The notes beneath the pieces are model-generated. The model was not told the origin of the DNA and ran no database searches. It saw only the letters and a program-made list of their open reading frames with translations. A stretch of 64,000 nt of DNA, from contig OZ038517.1 in the NCBI GenBank assembly GCA_964036315.1, forward strand, positions 20,408,074 through 20,472,073, given 5' to 3'. The DNA comes from Acanthosepion esculentum. Lineage: Eukaryota > Mollusca > Cephalopoda > Sepiida > Sepiidae. The position numbers were made by a program, and so were the translations under genes. Positions 53,838 to 64,000 of the stretch are shown piece after piece (positions within the stretch are counted from its first letter, which is position 1; every line of letters begins with the position of its first letter).

Positions 53838-54019
53838 TACTGCAAACTTTGTCAATTTTGTTTGTTGGCATTTCTGCCACTTAAATTTAACCATGGCCAA
53901 TTACTCTACATAATGCCTCCTATCTTAAGTTTTTGTCAAATCAAACTGGACATTAATCTAGCAAGTCTTTTTCCTTATTGAATAAAGTCATTTGAGTGTT
54001 CATCTTTCCAAATGTGACA
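53838..54019 (+). repeat. Right arm of inverted repeat around exon 2
   Basis: 182 bp, near-identical reverse complement of 51977-52157, about 1.7 kb away. The two arms enclose CENPV-like exon 2. Confidence 0.95.
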
Positions 54020-54493
54020 ATTTAATTTTGTAAATTTACCAAAATGTATACAAAATACATGCTGCAAATGAGCCAAGATCTATTTAAAAATCTTGTTAAA
54101 AAACTTGAGCTTTGCAGGAAGACTGAAAGTTATCATTGTTGAACATTACTTTGATAATTCAGATTGTATTACTAAGCTTTCATTCTGTAAGTACCTTTTT
54201 TTTTCTTCTTAAATTAGACCAATCTGTTTCAAGAAACTGTATAAAATGACATAGAATCAGCATTGGTACAGCAAGTCTTCAAGTGTGCTAAAGTGTAGAT
54301 TTGCATCAAACGTATCTAAAAAGTGCCATTATTGCTGATTACTTTTCAGTGAGGTATGAATAAAAATAATTCAATGAATTATCTACATCTTTCCTGTTGC
54401 AATCACATTTTTTTGGCCAGTAGAAATTTCATCTATTGCTACATGTATGGGACAACTGGTTATCTTTGAGCAATATTAAAATTACTACAATTA

Positions 54494-57400
54494 AGGTAAT
54501 AATGATTTACAGAATCGAAGGGAAAATAAAGGCTTTATATTGACTATTGCTAGAATGTCATATTTTAGCGTTATGTGCCACTAGGGAGAGCCAGGCTATG
54601 ATGAATGATGGAATGAAAGGGTTAAAAGAAAGTAGCAATATTAAAGGAATTGCAATCAAGCTATGATGCATTACTATAGAGGATCTAAGGGAAAATAAAG
54701 GCTTTATATTGACTATTGTTAAAATGTCATATTTTAGCGTTATGTGCCACTAGAGAGAGCCAGACTATGATGAATGATGGAATGAAAGGGTTAAAAGAAA
54801 GTAGCAATATTAAAGGAATTGCAATCGAGCTATGATGCATTACTATACAGGATCTAAGGGAAGATAAAGGCTTTATATTGACTATTGTTAAAATGTCATA
54901 TTTTAGCCTTATGTGCTACTAGGGAGAGCCAGGCTATGATGAATGATGGAATGAAAGGGTTAAAAGAAAGTAGCAATATTAAAGGAATTGCAATCAAGCT
55001 ATGATGCATTACTATAGAGGATCTAAGGGAAAATAAAGGCTTTATATTGACTATTGTTAAAATGTCATATTTTAGCCTTATGTGCCACTAGGGAGGGCCA
55101 GGATATGATCAATGATGGAATGAAAGGGTTAAAAGAAAGTAGCAATATTAAAGGAATTGCAATCGAGCTATGATGCATTACTATAGACGATATAAGGGAA
55201 AATAAAGGCTTTATATTGACTATTGTTAAAATGTGATATTTTAGCCTTATGTGCCACTAGGGAGAGCCAGGCTATGATGAATGATGGAATGAAAGGGTTA
55301 AAAGAAAGTAGCAATATTAAAGGAATTGCAATCAAGCTATGATGCATTACTATAGAGGATCTAAGGGAAAATAAAGGCTTTATATTGACTATTGTTAAAA
55401 TGTCATATTTTAGCCTTATGTGCCACTAGGGAGGGCCAGGATATGATCAATGATGGAATGAAAGGGTTAAAAGAAAGTAGCAATATTAAAGGAATTGCAA
55501 TCGAGCTATGATGCATTACTATAGACGATATAAGGGAAAATAAAGGCTTTATATTGACTATTGTTAAAATGTGATATTTTAGCCTTATGTGCCACTAGGG
55601 AGAGCCAGGCTATGATGAATGATGGAATGAAAGGGTTAAAAGAAAGTAGCAATATTAAAGGAATTGCAATCAAGCTATGATGCATTACTATAGAGGATCT
55701 AAGGGAAAATAAAGGCTTTATATTGACTATTGTTAAAATGTCATATTTTAGCCTTATGCGCCACTAGGGAGGGCCAGGCTATGATCAATGATGGAATGAA
55801 AGGGTTAAAAGAAAGTAGCAATATTAAAGGAATTGCAATCAAGCTATGATGCATTACTATAGAGGAGCTAAGGGAAAATGAAGGCTTTATATTGACTATT
55901 GTTAAAATGTCATATTTTAGCCTTATGCGCCACTAGGGAGGGCCAGGCTATGATCAATGATGGAATGAAAGGGTGAAAAGAAAGTAGCAATATTAAAGGA
56001 ATTGCAATCAAGCTATGATGCATTACTATAGAGGATCTAAGGGAAAATAAAGGCTTTATATTGACTATTGTTAAAATGTCATATTTTAGCCTTATGCGCC
56101 ACTAGGGAGAGCCAGGCTATGAAGAATGATGGAATGAAAGGGTTAAAAGAAAGTAGCAATATTAAAGGAATTGCAATCAAGCTATGATGCATTACTATAG
56201 AGGATCTAAGGGAAAATAAAGGCTTTATATTGACTATTGTTAAAATGTCATATTTTAGCCGTATGTGCCACGAGGGAGAGCCAGGCTATGATGAATGATG
56301 GAATGAAAGGGTTAAAATAAAGTAGCAATATTAAAGGAATTGCAATCAAGCTATGATGCATTACTATAGAGGATCTAAGGGAAAATAAAGGCTTTATATT
56401 GACTATTGTTAAAATGTCATATTTTAGCCTTATGTGCCACTAGGGAGAGCCAGGCTATGATAAATGATGGAATGAAAGGGTTAAAAGAAAGTAGCAATAT
56501 TAAAGGAATTGCAATCCAGCTATGATGCATTACTATAGAGGATCTAAGGGAAAATAAAGGCTTTATATTGACTATTGTTAAAATGTCATATTTTAGCCTT
56601 ATGTGCCACTAGGGAGAGCCAGGCTATGATGAATGATGGAATGAAAGGGTTAAAAGAAAGTAGCAATATTAAAGGAATTGCAATCAAGCTATGATGCATT
56701 ACTATAGAGGATCTAAGGGAAAATAAAGGCTTTATATTGACTATTGTTAAAATGTCATATTTTAGCCTTATGTGCCACTAGGGAGAGCCAGGCTATGATG
56801 AATGATGGAATGAAAGGGTTAAAAGAAAGTAGCAATATTAAAGGAATTGCAATCAAGCTATGATGCATTACTATAGAGGATCTAAAGGAAAGTAAAGGCT
56901 TTATATTGACTATTGTTAAAATGTCATATTTTAGCCTTATGCGCCACTAGGGAGAGCCAGGCTATGAAGAATGATGGAATGAAAGGGTTAAAAGAAAGTA
57001 GCAATATTAAAGGAATTGCAATCAAGCTATGATGCATTACTATAGAGGATCTAAGGGAAAATAAAGGCTTTATATTGACTATTGTTAAAATGTCATATTT
57101 TAGCCTTATGTGCCACTAGGGAGGGCCAGGCTATGATCAATGATGGAATGAAAGGGTTAAAAGAAAGTAGCAATATTAAAGGAATTGCAATCAAGCTATG
57201 ATGCATTACTATAGAGGAGCTAAGGGAAAATGAAGGCTTTATATTGACTATTGTTAAAATGTCATATTTTAGCCTTATGCGCCACTAGGGAGGGCCAGGC
57301 TATGATCAATGATGGAATGAAAGGGTGAAAAGAAAGTAGCAATATTAAAGGAATTGCAATCAAGCTATGATGCATTACTATAGTGGATCTAAGGGAAAAT

Positions 57401-60400
57401 AAAGGCTTTATATTGACTATTGTTAAAATGTCATATTTTAGCCTTATGCGCCACTAGGGAGAGCCAGGCTATGAAGAATGATGGAATGAAAGGGTTAAAA
57501 GAAAGTAGCAATATTAAAGGAATTGCAATCAAGCTATGATGCATTACTATAGAGGATCTAAGGGAAAATAAAGGCTTTATATTGACTATTGTTAAAATGT
57601 CATATTTTAGCCGTATGTGCCACGAGGGAGAGCCAGGCTATGATGAATGATGGAATGAAAGGGTTAAAATAAAGTAGCAATATTAAAGGAATTGCAATCA
57701 AGCTATGATGCATTACTATAGAGGATCTAAGGGAAAATAAAGGCTTTATATTGACTATTGTTAAAATGTCATATTTTAGCCGTATGTGCCACGAGGGAGA
57801 GCCAGGCTATGATGAATGATGGAATGAAAGGGTTAAAATAAAGTAGCAATATTAAAGGAATTGCAATCAAGCTATGATGCATTACTATAGAGGATCTAAG
57901 GGAAAATAAAGGCTTTATATTGAATATTGTTAAAATGTCATATTTTAGCCGTATGTGCCACGAGGGAGAGCCAGGCTATGATGAATGATGGAATGAAAGG
58001 GTTAAAATAAAGTAGCAATATTAAAGGAATTGCAATCAAGCTATGATGCATTACTATAGAGGATCTAAGGGAAAATAAAGGCTTTATATTGACTATTGTT
58101 AAAATGTCATATTTTAGCCTTATGTGCCACTAGGGAGAGCCAGGCTATGATGAATGATGGAATGAAAGGGTTAAAAGAAAGTAGCAATATTAAAGGAATT
58201 GCAATCAAGCTATGATGCATTACTATAGAGGATCTAAGGGAAAATAAAGGCTTTATATTGACTATTGTTAAAATGTCATATTTTAGCCTTATGTGCCACT
58301 AGAGAGAGCCAGGCTATGATGAATGATGGGATGAAAGGGTTAAAAGGAAGTAGCAATATTAAAGGAATTGCAATCAAGCTATGATGCATTACTATAGAGG
58401 ATCTAAGGGGAAATAAAGGCTTTATATTGACTATTGTTAAAATGTCATATTTTAGCCTTATGTGCCACTAGGGAGAGCCAGGCTGTGATCAATGATGGGA
58501 TGAAAGGGTTAAAAGAAAGTAGCAATATTATGGAATTGCAATCAAGCTATGATGCATTACTATAGAGGATCTAAGGGAAAATAAAGGCTTTATATTGACT
58601 ATTGTTAAAATGTCATATTTTAGCCTTATGTGCCACTAGGGAGAGTCAGGCTATGATGAATGATGGAATGAAAGGGTTAAAAGAAAGTAGCAATATTAAA
58701 GGAATTGCAATCAAGCTATGATGCATTACTATAGAGGATCTAAGGGGAAATAAAGGCTTTATATTGACTATTGTTAAAATGTCATATTTTAGCCTTATGT
58801 GCCACTAGGGAGAGCCAGGCTATGATCAATGATGGAATGAAAGGGTTAAAAGAATGTAGCAATATTAAAGGAATTGCAATCAAGCTATGATGCATTACTA
58901 TAGAGGATCTAAGGGAAAATAAAGGCTTTATATTGACTATTGTTAAAATGTCATATTTTAGCCTTATGTGCCACTAGGGAGAGCCAGGCTATGATGAATG
59001 ATGGAATGAAAGGGTTAAAAGAAAGTAGCAATATTAAAGGAATTGCAATCAAGCTATGATGCATTACTATAGAGGATCTAAGGGAAAATAAAGGCTTTAT
59101 ATTGACTATTGTTAAAATGTCATATTTTAGCCTTATGCGCCACTATGGAGAGCCAGGCTATGATGAATGGTGGAATGAAAGGGTTAAAAGAAAGTAGCAA
59201 TATTAAAGGAATTACAATCAAGCTATGATGCATTACTATAGAGGATCTAAGGGAAAATAAAGGCTTTATATTGACTATTGTTAAAATGTGATATTTTAGC
59301 CTTATGTGCCACTAGGGAGAGCCACGCTATGATGAATGATGGGATGAAAGGGTTAAAAGAAAGTAGCAATGTTAAGGGAATTGCAATCAAGCTATGATGC
59401 ATTACTATAGAGGATCTAATGGAAAATAAAGGCTTTATATTGACTATTGTTAAAATGTGATATTTTAGCCTTATGCGCCACTAGGGAGAGCCAGGCTATG
59501 ATGAATGATGGGATGAAAGGGTTAAAAGAAAGTAGCAATGTTAAAGGAATTGCAATCAAGCTATGATGCATTACTATAGAGGATCTAAGGGAAAATAAAG
59601 GCTTTATATTGACTATTGTTAAAATGTGATATTTTAGCCTTATGCGCCACTAGGGAGAGGCAGGCTATGATGAATGATGGGATGAAAGGGTTAAAAGAAA
59701 GTAGCAATGTTAAGGGAATTGCAATCAAGCTATGATGCATTACTATAGAGGATCTAATGGAAAATAAAGGCTTTATATTGACTATTGTTAAAATGTGATA
59801 TTTTAGCCTTATGCGCCACTAGGGAGAGCCAGGCTATGATGAATGATGGGATGAAAGGGTTAAAAGAAAGTAGCAATGTTAAAGGAATTGCAATCAAGCT
59901 ATGATGCATTACTATAGAGGATCTAAGGGAAAATAAAGGCTTTATATTGACTATTGTTAAAATGTGATATTTTAGCCTTATGCGCCACTAGGGAGAGGCA
60001 GGCTATGATGAATGATGGGATGAAAGGGTTAAAAGAAAGTAGCAATATTAAAGGAATTGCAATCAAGCTATGATGCATTACTATAGAGGATCTAATGGAA
60101 AATAAAGGCTTTATATTGACTATTGTTAAAATGTGATATTTTAGCCTTATGCGCCACTAGGGAGAGCCAGGCTATGATGAATGATGGGATGAAAGGGTTA
60201 AAAGAAAGTAGCAATGTTAAAGGAATTGCAATCAAGCTATGATGCATTACTATAGAGGATCTAAGGGAAAATAAAGGCTTTATATTGACTATTGTTAAAA
60301 TGTGATATTTTAGCCTTATGCGCCACTAGGGAGAGGCAGGCTATGATGAATGATGGGATGAAAGGGTTAAAAGAAAGTAGCAATATTAAAGGAATTGCAA

Positions 60401-62905
60401 TCAAGCTATGATGCATTACTATAGAGGATATAAGGGAAAATAAAGGCTTTATATTGACTATTGTTAAAATGTGATATTTTAGCCTTATGCGCCACTAGGG
60501 AGAGCCAGGCTATGATGAATGATGGGATGAAAGGGTTAAAAGAAAGTAGCAATATTAAAGGAATTGCAATCAAGCTATGATGCATTACTATAGAGGATAT
60601 AAGGGAAAATAAAGGCTTTATATTGACTATTGTTAAAATGTGATATTTTAGCCTTATGCGCCACTAGGGAGAGCCAGGCTATGATGAATGATGGGATGAA
60701 AGGGTTAAAAGAAAGTAGCAATATTAAAGGAATTGCAATCAAGCTATGATGCATTACTATAGAGGATCTAAGGGAAAATAAAGGCTTTATATTGACTATT
60801 GTTAAAATGTGATATTTTAGCCTTATGCGCCACTAGGGAGAGGCAGGCTATGATGAATGATGGGATGAAAGGGTTAAAAGAAAGTAGCAATATTAAAGGA
60901 ATTGCAATCAAGCTATGATGCATTACTATAGAGGATATAAGGGAAAATAAAGGCTTTATATTGACTATTGTTAAAATGTCATATTTTAGCCTTATGTGCC
61001 ACTAGGGAGAGCCAGGCTATGATGAATGATGGAATGAAAGGGTTAAAAGAAAGTAGCAATATTAAAGGAATTGCAATCAAGCTATGATGCATTACTATAG
61101 AGGATATAAGGGAAAATAAAGGCTTTATATTGACTATTGTTAAAATGTGATATTTTAGCCTTATGCGCCACTAGGGAGAGCCAGGCTATGATGAATGATG
61201 GGATGAAAGGGTTAAAAGAAAGTAGCAATATTAAAGGAATTGCAATCAAGCTATGATGCATTACTATAGAGGATCTAAGGGAAAATAAAGGCTTTATATT
61301 GACTATTGTTAAAATGTGATATTTTAGCCTTATGCGCCACTAGGGAGAGGCAGGCTATGATCAATGGTGGGATGAAAGGGTTAAAAGAAAGTAGCAATAT
61401 TAAAGGAATTGCAATCAAGCTATGATGCATTACTATAGAGGATATAAGGCAAAATAAAGGCTTTATATTGACTATTGTTAAAATGTCATATTTTAGCCTT
61501 ATGCGCCACTAGGGAGAGCCAGGCTATGATGAATGATGGGATGAAAGGGTTAAAAGAAAGTAGCAATATTAAAGGAATTGCAATCAAGCTATGATGCATT
61601 ACTATAGAGGATCTAAGGGAAAATAAAGGCTTTATATTGACTATTGTTAAAATGTGATATTTTAGCCTTATGCGCCACTAGGGAGAGCCAGGCTATGATC
61701 AATGGTGGGATGAAAGGGTTAAAAGAAAGTAGCAATATTAAAGGAATTGCAATCAAGCTATGATGCATTACTATAGAGGATATAAGGCAAAATAAAGGCT
61801 TTATATTGACTATTGTTAAAATGTCATATTTTAGCCTTATGTGCCACTAGGGAGAGCCAGGCTATGATCAATGGTGGAGTGAAAGGGTTAAAAGAAAGTA
61901 GCAATATTAAAGGAATTGCAATCAAGCTATGATGCATTACTATAGAGGATATAAGGCAAAATAAAGGCTTTATATTGACTATTGTTAAAATGTCATATTT
62001 TAGCCTTATGTGCCACTAGGGAGAGCCAGGCTATGATCAATGGTGGAGTGAAAGGGTTAAAAGAAAGTAGCAATATTAAAGGAATTGCAATCAAGCTATG
62101 ATGCATTACTATAGAGGATCTAAGGGAAAATAAAGGCTTTATATTGACTATTGTTAAAATGTCATATTTTAGCCTTATGTGCCACTAGGGAGAGCCAGGC
62201 TATGATCAATGGTGGAGTGAAAGGGTTAAAAGAAAGTAGCAATATTAAAGGAATTGCAATCAAGCTATGATGCATTACTATAGAGGATATAAGGCAAAAT
62301 AAAGGCTTTATATTGACTATTGTTAAAATGTCATATTTTAGCCTTATGTGCCACTAGGGAGAGCCAGGCTATGATCAATGGTGGAGTGAAAGGGTTAAAA
62401 GAAAGTAGCAATATTAAAGGAATTGCAATCAAGCTATGATGCATTACTATAGAGGATCTAAGGGAAAATAAAGGCTTTATATTGACTATTGTTAAAATGT
62501 CATATTTTAGCCTTATGTGCCACTAGGGAGAGCCAGGCTATGATCAATGGTGGAGTGAAAGGGTTAAAAGAAAGTAGCAATATTAAAGGAATTGCAATCA
62601 AGCTATGATGCATTACTATAGAGGATATAAGGCAAAATAAAGGCTTTATATTGACTATTGTTAAAATGTCATATTTTAGCCTTATGCGCCACTATGGAGA
62701 GCCAGGCTATGATGAATGATGGGATGAAAGGGTTAAAAGAAAGTAGCAATATTAAAGGAATTGCAATCAAGCTATGATGCATTACTATAGAGGATCTATA
62801 AAGGTGTTATATTGATTATTGTTAAAATGTCATATTTTAGTCTCATGTGGCACCAAGGCAATCAAGGCTATGATCAATGATGGAATGAAAGGGTTAAATA
62901 AAAAT
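54494..62905 (+). repeat. 169-bp satellite array, about 49 monomers, in CENPV-like intron 2
   Basis: The landmark GGCTTTATATTGA recurs at 54531, 54700, 54869 ... 62642, that is 48 steps in 8111 bp: exactly 169 bp each with a single 1-base loss near 58530. Monomers differ by few substitutions, at recurring diagnostic sites: TGTCAT/TGTGAT, TATGTG/TATGCG, GATGAAT/GATCAAT, GATCTAAGG/GATATAAGG. The first and last units are diverged, as expected for edges protected from homogenisation. No open frame survives. Every monomer has AATAAAGG on the gene's sense strand. No CTGANGA hammerhead core is present. Confidence 0.98.
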
Positions 62906-62980
62906 AGCTTATATTGGGACTTTGATAATAATCTCAACACCAACATACAATTTTTTATTTTGTATCTATTCTTTCTTCAG

Positions 62981-63050
62981 TTGCAGTATTTGTTACATGA
63001 AGCAGAATTTTCATTTTATCATCAATAAATCCAATTTCACTTTGCTTAAG
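62981..63050 (+). CDS. CENPV: CENPV-like GFA-domain protein, exon 3
   Basis: The acceptor CTTTCTTCAG and donor GTAAGTTTTA bound 70 nt: 1 nt completing Asn, then 23 codons reading CSICYMKQNFHFIINKSNFT and LLK. Joined to exon 2 this gives ...LDCNCSICYMKQN..., the second zinc-binding cysteine cluster (CxCxxC) of the GFA/CENPV fold followed by the family's HFI and LLK segment. The phase match and motif continuity across 10.5 kb make the gene model secure. Later exons with the remaining cysteines are not seen before 64 kb. The 169-bp satellite stops about 70 bp upstream of this acceptor. Confidence 0.93.
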
Positions 63051-63669
63051 GTAAGTTTTACTGATTTTATATCTCTGTAGACATATTATTATAAGATGTA
63101 GCAATAGAATAAATATTGAACCAAGAGATTTTCAATAAGTTATGATGTATTAAATACATCAAAGCATCCATGATCTCCAATGATTATATACAATAATTTA
63201 TAGGAATACATTGCAAAATTCAAGTATTTAAACAGTGAATTTTACCTTTTTTATTAAGATTTGTTTTAGCAAATTCAAGTATTCCGTTTTAGTTATAGGC
63301 TGAAAATCAGTATGAAATGTGATTAGTATTCTGTGTTCGTTGTGTCCAGTCTGGTTTTTGCACGTCAAGCGCGCCTCCTTCCGACTGAGAAAAACACTGG
63401 TGTTATATAGCTCTCTCAATCCAAGACTCACACTGACTATTGGCTAATACCAGCCCAGTATTGTTCACATACAAATGGACAGTGCCACCTACTTTAAGTA
63501 AAAGGTTTTCTCTGAACAGCCCATTGTAGAGGTGGACACAACTCCAGGTGCTTACCTGGTAAACCCGATTCTCCGTTACATCATCCAATGTGAAAATAAA
63601 CATTACTGTTGAGGAACCAAGGAGGAAAGCTTATTAGAATAATTGCTATGACAATATAGAAAAGACAGA
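63051..63669. other. Start of intron 3, unassigned
   Basis: 63250-63620 has higher GC than the surroundings and open minus-strand frames (CSWIERAI, VSTWSCVHLYNG) with no recognised motif. Possibly a repeat. No next CENPV exon is visible. Confidence 0.4.
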
Positions 63670-63935
63670 AGGAAGCCGCGTCATGGTGGTGGCAAAAATG
63701 ACTGAATTCTAGATGCCAGGTCAGGATTAGTAACATTACAGACTTCTTTTTTAGATTTTGTCAAGAATTTAGAAATATATAGCCAGAGCACCAGAACAGA
63801 TATGGTAGCAATATTCAATGCACTGAATAATGGTAGATTTATAAATGTGCAAGGTGGATTCTGGTGAGAAAAATTGTGTGGCACGACACAGTGAATCAGC
63901 TTTCCTAGTAGCTGACCTAGCAATTGATTCAATAT
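63670..63935 (-). pseudogene. LINE RT C-terminal fragment, minus strand
   Basis: The minus-strand frame includes LIHCVVPHNFSHQNPPCTFI NLPLF and EVCNVTNPDLASRIQSF, matching the segment just upstream of the LSHYC motif in the 15447 copy. Lies in intron 3 of the CENPV-like gene. Confidence 0.7.
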
Positions 63936-64000
63936 CTTTCTAATTCAGGGCCCATCCTGGGTAAGACAATAAACTACATCCAACAGCAAGGCCTCTGATT

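Noticed and set aside
54494..62905. Satellite monomer as a hammerhead-bearing or CRISPR-like repeat
   Set aside because: CTATGATGA looks similar to CTGATGA but the core C-U-G-A is not present, and there are no unique spacers between units; the repeat is a contiguous 169-bp satellite.

Overview
This is a non-coding-rich, AT-rich animal nuclear window dominated by transposable elements and tandem repeats. GT-AG introns of many kilobases, tRNA- and 5S-derived SINEs, Penelope-like (PLE), mariner, Tc1, Merlin and hAT fragments, and several non-LTR families together suggest an invertebrate with a large repeat-rich genome. A mollusc, perhaps a cephalopod, is my best guess, but this is inference only.

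Two host genes can be read. (1) On the minus strand, ten short exons spread from 39.5 kb down to 2.9 kb (39441-39527, 34078-34119, 29958-30135, 24705-24745, 17811-17989, 11352-11487, 8300-8340, 6911-7027, 4236-4308, 2923-2996). From 34.1 kb downward every exon-exon phase matches, giving one open reading frame of about 290 residues that continues past the left edge. I do not recognise the protein. (2) On the plus strand lies a centromere protein V-like gene of the GFA / Mss4-like zinc fold. Exon 2 (52375-52466) and exon 3 (62981-63050) are certain and a short first coding exon at 42349-42372 is possible. The two genes would be head to head around 39.6-42.3 kb, where a Merlin transposon (40.3-42.0 kb) has inserted beside a CpG-containing promoter-like stretch.

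Intron 2 of the CENPV-like gene holds the largest structure: about 49 head-to-tail copies of a 169-bp satellite (54.5-62.9 kb) with higher-order periodicity, ending only about 70 bp before exon 3.

The most interesting theme is a set of repeats carrying hammerhead-ribozyme-like cores (CUGANGA ... GAAA ... UH). They occur in four sequence families, often next to (AT)n tracts and often in inverted or tandem arrangement. A degraded PLE GIY-YIG endonuclease reading frame (8.8-9.2 kb) runs straight into one of these tails. One family has a tRNA-like head joined to the hammerhead-like tail, and the copy at 49.2-49.8 kb is framed by an 11-bp target-site duplication that encloses three inverted tails plus one full unit.

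Region by region: 0-5 kb, last visible exons of gene 1 among composite and 5S-tRNA SINEs; 5-12 kb, minisatellites, an LTR nested in a LINE, the PLE and hAT fragments; 12.2-14.3 kb, an LTR-like element nested inside another; 15-17.3 kb, a LINE 3' end amplified as a 125-bp tandem; 18-26 kb, mariner, RTE, a TIR element and a PLE-tail palindrome; 27-34 kb, AT minisatellites and mariner pieces; 35-39 kb, RTE, tRNA-like tandem and LINE tails; 40-52 kb, Merlin, possible LTR, telomere-like repeats and composite SINEs; 52-64 kb, the CENPV-like exons and the satellite.
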